Assembly (NCBI GenBank): GCA_041569895.1
Contig: JBFFXF010000079.1
Span: 1 to 28,445 of the forward strand
DNA: 28,445 nucleotides
Origin: JBFFXF01 sp041569895
Lineage (GTDB): Bacteria > Planctomycetota > UBA8108 > JACQVS01
Reading direction: 5' to 3'
Shown in pieces: positions 7,835-14,560 of the stretch (its first letter is position 1; every line of letters starts with the position of its first letter). The notes under the pieces are model-generated. The model was not told the DNA's origin. It searched no databases and saw only the letters and a list, made by a program, of their open reading frames with translations. The translations under genes and the position numbers were made by a program.

Positions 7835-10327
7835 TCAACGCTGCCCCGGCCTCACCGCCCGCGCGCGCTTGCGGAAGATCCGGAAGTCGTCCGCGCTGAA
7901 CTCGCAGGTCTCGCCCAGCCTCTCGACCTGGCCGGAGACGCCGACCTGGATCACCTTCGTGCGCCGCCCGAAGCTCCCGATCGACACGTTCTGCGCGACG
8001 ATGGTGTCGTCGAGAAGCAGGTCGTAGCGGCCGCGCCTGTCGTCGTCCTGCCGGACCTCCAGTGTGTGGTACTGGCCGTCGTCGGGCCACGGCACGCCGC
8101 CCGCGAAGATCAATCGGCCGCGGCTCGGGTCGGTCTCGCCCGTCGGCTTGGCGTCCTCCCAGTCGCTCCGCGTCGTCTTCGTGGCGAAGCGAACCACGCC
8201 GTCGAAGTCGCGGAACAGCACGAGGCCGATGCCGGTATCCTCGGTGGTCTCCATGCGCAGGCCCGCGCGCACGCGCGAGCCCTCCGGGACTCGAATCCGC
8301 ACGCTGAGGCGCTCGACGTCGCCGACGTCGACGTCGCGGTAGAGCTTGGTGACGCCATCGGCGTCGTTCGTCTGCGTCCCGGAGAAGACGATGGCGCCGT
8401 CCCGGATCGAGATGCGCACGCCGAAGTTCTCGTGCTTCAGCCAGCCGCGCTGGATCTCGTCGGCGTCCTCGCGCGCGAACCGATCGTGCCAGACCTCGAG
8501 GTTGTACGTGTCGAGGATCCGCGCGAGGCCCTGCTCGGCGTAGAGCCGCGCCCCGGGCACCGGCGGGCCCGTGCCGTCGCTCTTCCTCTTCGGCCGCGGC
8601 ACCAGCTTGATCACCTTGCGGAACGCCTCCTCCGCCGTCTGCATGTCGCCGCGGGTGTAGTGGAGGTAGCCGAGGGCGCAGAGCAGCTCCGGATTCTCCG
8701 GGTCGACCGTCGACGCCGCCTCGAGATGCGTCCTGGCGGCCTCCAGGCGGTCCTTGCGCAGCAGCACGTGGGCGAGCTTGCGATTGAGCGCCGGATCGCT
8801 CTCCTGCAAATCGACCGCGTACCCGAGGAGCAGGAGCGCCTCTTCCTCATCACCGCGGCGGAGCGCGATGTCGGCCAGCGCGCGCGCGTTCGCGGCGAAG
8901 AGCGCGGCGTCGTCCGACCGATCCCTGACGCTCGACTCGAGCAACTTCGCCGCGTCGTCCTCGCGGCCCGTCGCCGCCAGCGCGCCGGCGAGGTGGAGGG
9001 CCGCGACGGCGCTTCCCGGCACCGCCCGCAGCGCGAGCTCGTACTCGATCACCGCGTCGGCGAGACGACCACGATGCTCGTGAATCAGACCGAGCCCGAT
9101 GCGCGACTGCGACTCGACCCGACTGTAGCTCGCCTCCCACCAGCGCGTCCCCCGCAGCGCCGTGATGCGATCGAGGGCCGTGCGCAGCTCCGACTCGGCC
9201 CGATCGAACCGACCACGCTCGAGGAGCACCAGTCCGAACGCGCTGTGGAGCGCCGGGTCGTCCGGCGCGATCGTGATGGTGCGCATCAGACGATCGTGCG
9301 CCCGCTGCAGCTCGCCCTCGAGGAACCCGATCGCCGCGAGCTGGAGCGCGACACCCGCGTAGTCCGGCTGCAGCTCGGCGGCCTTCTCGAGGTACTCGCG
9401 CGCCCTGGCGCGGTCCTCCGGGTCGCCGCGGTTGAGCAGCACCCTGGCGCCGAGGTAGACGCGCTCGAAGGCGGCGTCGACCGCCGCGGCATCGACGGCT
9501 CCGGATCCGGTCGCCGCCGCCGTCACCGATTCGGGATCGTAGAGCTCGAGCGCGCGCCGGGCCTCATCGCGGGAGAGGTAGATGCGCGAGAGGTAATGCC
9601 GCGCGCGTCGCACGAGGCTGTGGTTCATCGGCTCGGGCGACGAGATCACCGCCTCGAAACGTGACGCGGCGTTGTTCTTGAGGTCCATCCGCAGATAGAG
9701 CTCGCCCATGCGGAAGTCGATCTCCGGGTGGCGGAACCCCCCCTGCGCGGCCAGTGTGTAGATGGCCACCTCGTCGTTGATCAGGACGATGTCGTTCGGA
9801 TCGGCGGCGGACTCGCGACGGCCGGCGAGGAGGTCGAGCAGGTGCGGGTACGCGTCGTGGAGACCGGGATCGAGCTGCACGGCCTTGAGGAGATGCCCCC
9901 AGGCGCGATCCGGCGCGGGCGGCTCGCCGCGGAGCCGCGGGTGCGGCGTCCGGCACCAGAGTCCGAGCGCGAGGTTCGCACGGGCGCGCGTCGCGGGATC
10001 GGCGCCGACGTCGGGGACGCGGCTCCTCTTCGTCTTGTACACCTCCTCCGGCGTGCGTCGCGCGATGATCGTGACGATGTTCGCGCGGGGCAGCGTCACG
10101 GTGCCTCCCGCCGACTGGCGGAATTCGACCGAGTCGAACTTCTCCGAGATGATGTCGCCGACCATGGTCTCCTCGAAGCCCGCCGTGTTGCGGAAGATGA
10201 TGGTGTCCCGCGGACGGATCTCCTCGTCCGATGGAGTCTGCTGCGCGTGCGACGGCGGCGTGATCGCCGGAAGAGCGATGGCGAGGAGCGCGAGAAGCGT
10301 GAGGTGTGGTCTCTTCGTGTCGGTCAT
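7835..10327 (-). CDS. Secreted TPR protein with C-terminal jelly-roll/LamG-like domain
   Basis: The protein has 830 residues. Residues 1-28 form a Sec signal peptide (hydrophobic LLALLAIALPAI, then SHA just before QQ), so it acts outside the cytoplasm. Residues 40-90 form a small beta domain (DTIIFRNTAGFEETMVGDI...VTLPRANIVTII). Residues about 140-580 are repeated TPR-type helices, for example AREYLEKAAELQPDYAGVAL, LALRAVPGSAVAALHLAGAL and ALGYLHYTRGDMQTAEEAFR. Residues about 605-830 are a beta sandwich of the LamG or DUF1080 type (GAIVFSGTQTND, LSVRIRVPEGSRVRAGLRM, YHTLEVRQDDD, YDLLLDDTIVAQNV). It could be a periplasmic assembly scaffold for the pseudopilus, a role TPR proteins play in T4P systems (PilF/Tgl). 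That role is inference; homology to those proteins is not shown. The 14-nt gap to the upstream gene supports co-transcription; the ribosome site is weak. Confidence 0.88.
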   Translation of the reverse strand: MTDTKRPHLTLLALLAIALPAITPPSHAQQTPSDEEIRPRDTIIFRNTAGFEETMVGDIISEKFDSVEFRQSAGGTVTLPRANIVTIIARRTPEEVYKTKRSRVPDVGADPATRARANLALGLWCRTPHPRLRGEPPAPDRAWGHLLKAVQLDPGLHDAYPHLLDLLAGRRESAADPNDIVLINDEVAIYTLAAQGGFRHPEIDFRMGELYLRMDLKNNAASRFEAVISSPEPMNHSLVRRARHYLSRIYLSRDEARRALELYDPESVTAAATGSGAVDAAAVDAAFERVYLGARVLLNRGDPEDRARAREYLEKAAELQPDYAGVALQLAAIGFLEGELQRAHDRLMRTITIAPDDPALHSAFGLVLLERGRFDRAESELRTALDRITALRGTRWWEASYSRVESQSRIGLGLIHEHRGRLADAVIEYELALRAVPGSAVAALHLAGALAATGREDDAAKLLESSVRDRSDDAALFAANARALADIALRRGDEEEALLLLGYAVDLQESDPALNRKLAHVLLRKDRLEAARTHLEAASTVDPENPELLCALGYLHYTRGDMQTAEEAFRKVIKLVPRPKRKSDGTGPPVPGARLYAEQGLARILDTYNLEVWHDRFAREDADEIQRGWLKHENFGVRISIRDGAIVFSGTQTNDADGVTKLYRDVDVGDVERLSVRIRVPEGSRVRAGLRMETTEDTGIGLVLFRDFDGVVRFATKTTRSDWEDAKPTGETDPSRGRLIFAGGVPWPDDGQYHTLEVRQDDDRRGRYDLLLDDTIVAQNVSIGSFGRRTKVIQVGVSGQVERLGETCEFSADDFRIFRKRARAVRPGQR

Positions 10328-10341
10328 CGGGGTCACGTCGC

Positions 10342-12012
10342 TCACGTCGATCGATTCAGCGGCTTGAGGCTGCGCCGCACGCCGAGGAAGTCCTGCACGG
10401 CGGCTCCGAAGGCCGACGGCGTCGGATCGGCCTTGAGCTTGAAGATCAGGTACTGCTGCCCGAACGGATAGATCTCCGACTGGACGCGCAGCGGAGCCGC
10501 CCCCTCCTCCTCCTGCGAGAAGACGAACGAGCGTCCCTTGCCGATCGGGCTCATGACGTTCTGTGTCCTGACGTCGGGATGCGTCTTGCGGATCTGCGCG
10601 CCGACCTCGTCGAGGAACTTCGTCGGATTGCTGGTGTCGCCCGCGACGAGCTGGAGCTCGACGACCGCGCCCATGGTGCGGCCGGACGTCTGCACGAACC
10701 CCGTGACCTCGCCGGGCGGCAGCTGAGCCCAGCTGCTCGCGAGCTCGAGCTCGAGGCCCAGGGCGGGCAGGGCGACCTTCTTTTGGCGCACCTGCGGCCT
10801 GCGCACCCGCGCCCGGACGACGTCGCTGCCGATCTCGGTCGAGAGGTCGACGGTGTACTTGCCGCCGCCGCTCACCTTCGGGCCGCCGGGCTGTATCCCC
10901 GCCCCGCCGAAGCTCGCGGCCCCGTCGATCGTCAACGAGAGGATGCGGCCCTCGCTCGGACGCGTCCTGACGACGCATTTCCCCTGGATTGTCTCCGTCG
11001 CGGCGATGCCCTGGACGTCGACCGTTCCCTGGAGCTTCGCCTCGCCGGCGAAGGCGGCGACGCCGGTGGCCGGGTCGAAGGACTCGAGGGACAGCGTGGC
11101 GCGGGCCTCGCCCGGAACGGTCTCGTGCGACAGGAGGACCGGCGCCAGCGTGCCGAGATCGACGTCGTACGAGCCGCCGACCGCCGCGCTCGCCGGCAGG
11201 TCGAGCCACAGCCCGACCGACCTGTAGCCGCGGAGCATCGCGTCGACCAGCCCCTGCGGCATGACGCTGTCGGGAAGCCGGACGTCGACGTTGTCACCGA
11301 CCTGGTGGTACTCGACGCGCACGCCGTTGAACGGGGGATCGGCGACCTCGCCGTTGATCTCCGTGAACGCCTTGAGAAAGGCGCGCGAGGACTTCACTCC
11401 CGACGTCGTCGATTCCTCGATGGTGTCGATGAAGACGAGCTCGTCGCGCACGGCGATCGGCAGCTCGACGGGGACGCCGGCGACGTCGACCATCACCGTG
11501 CCGGCGAGGCGCAGCGTGCGCTCGCAGAGGAGGGGACGATCGATCTCGACGGCGAGCGACGTGTTGACGCCGCCGCCCGTCGTTGCCGAGGCGCCCGGGG
11601 AAGAGCGCGGCGTCACCGGCGGCGCCGCGGACGTCGGACGCACCTCCTGCCCCTCCTCGTCGAGCTCGCGGATCGAGGTGGCGCGGTAATGAATCGGGCT
11701 GCCGGAGACGCGCTCGGCCGGCCACCCGAAGATGACGCGCACCTCCTGCGTGGTCTCGAGCGGGGGCAGCGCCAGCGGCTCGGGCACCAGCGGCTCCCAG
11801 TCCGAGGACATGTGGAAGGGGTTGCGCGTGCCGCCGAGCGTCTCGAGGTGGAGGCGCGGCTCGATCGGCGGCACCTGCTGATCGGCGGGATCGAGCTTGA
11901 TCTGGATCTCCTGATAGCTCACCACCTGGGTCGTCACCAGCGTGTAGACTCCGAGGGCGAGGAGCAGGAGCGCCAGGATCGCGGCGATCTTCTCGCGGTT
12001 CAGTCGAAACAT
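10342..12012 (-). CDS. Single-span inner-membrane protein of the pilus platform operon, unrecognised
   Basis: The protein has 556 residues with a short cytoplasmic N-terminus (MFRLNREK), one membrane helix at 9-27 (IAAILALLLLALGVYTLV) and a large extracytoplasmic part. No cysteine lipobox is present, so it is not a standard PilP lipoprotein, although it occupies the pilP slot after pilM, pilN and pilO. The middle (about 150-400) is beta-rich and includes a Gly/Thr/Ser-poor conserved-looking core. The last 150 residues alternate strands and helices (SSWAQLPPGEVTGFV, VVELQLVAGD, FLDEVGAQIRK, YLIFKLKADP), a layout reminiscent of PsbP/DcrB-like domains; this is only a visual likeness. The ATG at 12012 is one base after the upstream TAG (TAGGATG), so translation is very probably coupled. 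I do not recognise the family; a PilP/GspC-like linker between the inner-membrane platform and a secretin is the positional guess. Confidence 0.85.
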   Translation of the reverse strand: MFRLNREKIAAILALLLLALGVYTLVTTQVVSYQEIQIKLDPADQQVPPIEPRLHLETLGGTRNPFHMSSDWEPLVPEPLALPPLETTQEVRVIFGWPAERVSGSPIHYRATSIRELDEEGQEVRPTSAAPPVTPRSSPGASATTGGGVNTSLAVEIDRPLLCERTLRLAGTVMVDVAGVPVELPIAVRDELVFIDTIEESTTSGVKSSRAFLKAFTEINGEVADPPFNGVRVEYHQVGDNVDVRLPDSVMPQGLVDAMLRGYRSVGLWLDLPASAAVGGSYDVDLGTLAPVLLSHETVPGEARATLSLESFDPATGVAAFAGEAKLQGTVDVQGIAATETIQGKCVVRTRPSEGRILSLTIDGAASFGGAGIQPGGPKVSGGGKYTVDLSTEIGSDVVRARVRRPQVRQKKVALPALGLELELASSWAQLPPGEVTGFVQTSGRTMGAVVELQLVAGDTSNPTKFLDEVGAQIRKTHPDVRTQNVMSPIGKGRSFVFSQEEEGAAPLRVQSEIYPFGQQYLIFKLKADPTPSAFGAAVQDFLGVRRSLKPLNRST

Positions 12013-12013
12013 C

Positions 12014-12838
12014 CTACGGCGCCGCCTCCACGATCTCGCCGGGCGCCTCCTCGATCGAGAAGCCGCCGAACTCCACGCGTCCGTTGAGCGCGTCCGGGCC
12101 GGCCCGGCGCGGGTCCATGTCGAGGACGAGTGCCTGGATGAACGCGCCCGACTTCTTCTGACACTCGCGCAGGACCTGGACGAAGCTGTCGTACGGCCCG
12201 CGCACCTTGAAGTCGATCTTCCGGAAGACGATCCGGTGGCGCTCGTTTCCCCTGATGAAGTACTCCACCTCCGGCTGAAAGTGCGGGCTGCCGATCTCGT
12301 GCATGCCGCTGTCGACGAGGACGTTGAGCGCGCGCCGCAGGATCTCGAGGTAGAGCGTGTGGCGCTTCAGATCGGCCTCCGTGTCCTCCGGACGCATGCC
12401 GAGGTCCCGGATCGAGATCTTCTCCGGCAGCTTGCTGTTGATCAGCCGCGCCTTCGGATAGACCTCGCCCCAGATGCGGTCGATCTTCTGCGTGAAGAGC
12501 ACCTCCTTGGCCGTTCCCGGCTTCACGAGCGCCGCGTCGTCCGGAACGCGGAGACAGAACCGCTGGCGCAGGTCGCGCTCGATGTCGAGGTACTCGTCGA
12601 GCTGGCTGCGCTCGATGTTGAACCGGCGCTCGATCGGTCGCGCGAGCCGGTCGAGCCGGCTCTTGAGCTTGCTGTTCTCGTCGACGGTCTCCGTCGCGCC
12701 CGCCTCGTACGGGCCGATGACGCACGACCGCGCGACCAGGAAGACCAGCAGCGCGCCGCCGGTCACCATCAGGAAGCGCTTGTTCTCCTCCCAGAGTCTC
12801 TGAAACACTGACGTGTTGATCGCTCGATCTCCTTGCAA
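12014..12838 (-). CDS. PilO/GspM-like inner-membrane platform protein (start codon uncertain)
   Basis: The reading frame gives up to 274 residues: a short N-terminus (FQRLWEENKRF), a membrane helix at about 22-39 (FLMVTGGALLVFLVA), a charged coiled-coil-like stretch (about 50-105) and a C-terminal alpha/beta part (VEYFIRGNERHRIVFRKIDF, GPYDSFVQVLRECQKK, FIQALVLDM) like the ferredoxin-like fold of PilO. In PilO the membrane helix, coiled coil and ferredoxin fold pair with PilN, which is here the C-terminal half of the upstream gene. The longest frame begins at TTG 12838, but its Shine-Dalgarno lies inside that frame: AAGGAG at 12829-12834 is spaced eight bases from an ATC codon at 12820 and 20 bases from GTG at 12808. 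Any of the three may be the start. The TAG stop is one base from the next ATG. Confidence 0.85.
   Translation of the reverse strand: MQGDRAINTSVFQRLWEENKRFLMVTGGALLVFLVARSCVIGPYEAGATETVDENSKLKSRLDRLARPIERRFNIERSQLDEYLDIERDLRQRFCLRVPDDAALVKPGTAKEVLFTQKIDRIWGEVYPKARLINSKLPEKISIRDLGMRPEDTEADLKRHTLYLEILRRALNVLVDSGMHEIGSPHFQPEVEYFIRGNERHRIVFRKIDFKVRGPYDSFVQVLRECQKKSGAFIQALVLDMDPRRAGPDALNGRVEFGGFSIEEAPGEIVEAAP
12827..12834 (-). promoter_or_regulatory. Strong Shine-Dalgarno without a canonical start codon at the normal distance
   Basis: The minus strand reads AAGGAGAT here, the strongest anti-16S match in the operon. Eight bases after AAGGAG comes ATC (12820-12818), in frame with the PilO-like protein. 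The canonical choices are TTG at 12838, which lies upstream of the site, and GTG at 12808, 20 bases away. The site therefore argues for either a rare ATC start or a long-spaced GTG start. Confidence 0.6.
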
Positions 12839-12864
12839 CCGTTCCCGGCGTCAATCCATTCCGG

Positions 12865-14535
12865 TCAATACATCTCGAACGCGGGGAACACCTCCATCTC
12901 GAACTCGTACGACGTTCCCACCGCCTCGACCTTGCGAAGCTCGACCTGGCCGACGCGCTCCTGCGCGCCGAGCGTCTCGCGCAGCGCCTCGAGCAGCTCG
13001 ACGCCCTTCTGGTTCGAGTCATCCGCCGTGCCCTCGAGCACCAGCGAGTAGATGAAATCGGTCTCCCATTCGTCGAGGATGGCGCGCATGTTGACGCGAT
13101 TCAGCTTGATCTCCGGCTCCATGTTGGCGCGGATGAAGTCCAGGACGAAGGACTGGAAGCTGGTGACCTCGACCTCGCGCAGCACGCGGTTGATGCGCTC
13201 GCGGGTCTCGCGGTTCTGCTGCGCGTTGGCGAGCATCTCCGCCTCCATCCCCTGGAGCTCCGTCGTCTTGCTCCGCAACTCGTCGTGGCGCGCGCCGGCG
13301 GCGGCGTTCAGCCGCCACGCGCCGAAGAGCGCGCAGACGAGGTTGAGCGCCAGGAAGACGCCGGCCGCGTACAGGAACACGGTGCGCTCCCGGAAGCGTC
13401 GCCGCTCGACGTAGCTACCCGGGAGGATGTTCATCGTGAAGCCCGACTCGCGGACTCCCGAGACCGCGAGCCCGAGCGGCACGGAGAAGTCGCCGGGCGC
13501 CGTGCCGAACACGTTCGCCGCCTCGCCCTCGAGCTTGCCGGTCGCGACGACACCGTGCGGGTGGAAGACGTCGACTGGCCTGCGGAACGACTTCTCGAGG
13601 TAGGTCGAGAGTCCGCGGAGTCGCGCGCCGCCCCCGACGAGGTGGATCCTCGTCGGTTCCGGAAGCGAGACCCCCACCTGCGTCCTGCAGAATCGCAGCG
13701 ACGACTGGATGAGGTTCTGGAGCTGCGCCGCCGAGCCGCGCAGCGAGTTGACGATCGTCTCGGCCGACTTCGACGTCGCCGCGGCGAGATCGACGGTCCC
13801 CGACTTGATCTTGATCTCCTCGGCGCGGTCACGCGGCACGCCGAGGTCCTTCGCCAGCGCCTCGGTGAACGACTCGCCGCCGAAGCTGACGCTGCGCGCG
13901 AAGACGATGCGATCGTTGAGCACGATCACCGAGCTCAGGTTGCTGCGCCCGATGTCGACGACGATGGCGACGTCGTCATCGGGGTTCTCCGGGTTGCTCT
14001 TCGGACCGAACGCCTCGAAGGCGGAGAAGAGCGCCAGCGGCGCCGGAACGGCCCGCGACACCGTGATGCCGGCGCCCTCCATGTCGGCGAGCAGCTCGGC
14101 GAGGCGCTCCTCCTTGGCGAGGCCGACGAGCACGACCTGTTCGTCGTCGAGCTCGCGGGGCAGCGGGAGGACGCGGTAGTCGCTCGCGAGACTCTCCCCG
14201 ACCTTCTCGGCGACCTCGCCGACCTCGTAGTCCATGATCACCTTGAGGCGCCAGGCGGGCACCGGCGGGACGGATGTGTAGCGCAGGATCGAGTCCGCGC
14301 CCGAGATGCCGACGACGACGCCGCTCGTCGGCATCCCCGCCTCGCTCATCTGTGTCTTGAGCAGCGCCGCCATCGCGGCCCGGTCGCCCGCATCGACACC
14401 GCGGGCCGCGAGGTCGTCGCGGTCGAAATAGAGCGCGTTGCGGATGAATGCGCCCTTCTCCGTGATGCGCAGCTGCACGGCCTTGATGGCGTGGCTGCCG
14501 ATGTCGATGCCGACGCTGGTTCTCTGAATCGCCAT
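12865..14535 (-). CDS. pilM: PilM-PilN fusion: actin-like platform ATPase joined to its membrane partner
   Basis: The protein has 556 residues. Residues 1-362 are PilM: VGIDIGSHAIKAVQL (phosphate-1 loop), AIVVDIGRSNLSSVIV (phosphate-2), SLRFCRTQ and LVGGGARLRGLSTYLE (adenosine site). In type IV pili PilM is a cytoplasmic actin-like protein that binds a short N-terminal motif of PilN. Here the chain continues through MNILPGSY (368-375), which is the PilM-binding PilN tail motif, then a membrane helix at about 386-407 and a PilN-like periplasmic part (coiled coil about 412-455, alpha/beta fold to 556). The two proteins are thus covalently joined, as PilM and PilN functions are partly combined in GspL of T2SS. 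The ATG at 14535 begins the conserved IDIG strand properly. The upstream FHA gene ends 25 nt before; the PilO-like gene follows after about 26 nt. It is the anchor for calling this block a pilus/T2SS platform. Confidence 0.93.
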   Translation of the reverse strand: MAIQRTSVGIDIGSHAIKAVQLRITEKGAFIRNALYFDRDDLAARGVDAGDRAAMAALLKTQMSEAGMPTSGVVVGISGADSILRYTSVPPVPAWRLKVIMDYEVGEVAEKVGESLASDYRVLPLPRELDDEQVVLVGLAKEERLAELLADMEGAGITVSRAVPAPLALFSAFEAFGPKSNPENPDDDVAIVVDIGRSNLSSVIVLNDRIVFARSVSFGGESFTEALAKDLGVPRDRAEEIKIKSGTVDLAAATSKSAETIVNSLRGSAAQLQNLIQSSLRFCRTQVGVSLPEPTRIHLVGGGARLRGLSTYLEKSFRRPVDVFHPHGVVATGKLEGEAANVFGTAPGDFSVPLGLAVSGVRESGFTMNILPGSYVERRRFRERTVFLYAAGVFLALNLVCALFGAWRLNAAAGARHDELRSKTTELQGMEAEMLANAQQNRETRERINRVLREVEVTSFQSFVLDFIRANMEPEIKLNRVNMRAILDEWETDFIYSLVLEGTADDSNQKGVELLEALRETLGAQERVGQVELRKVEAVGTSYEFEMEVFPAFEMY

Positions 14536-14560
14536 GATCGCTCGCTGGTGCGAGACGCCC

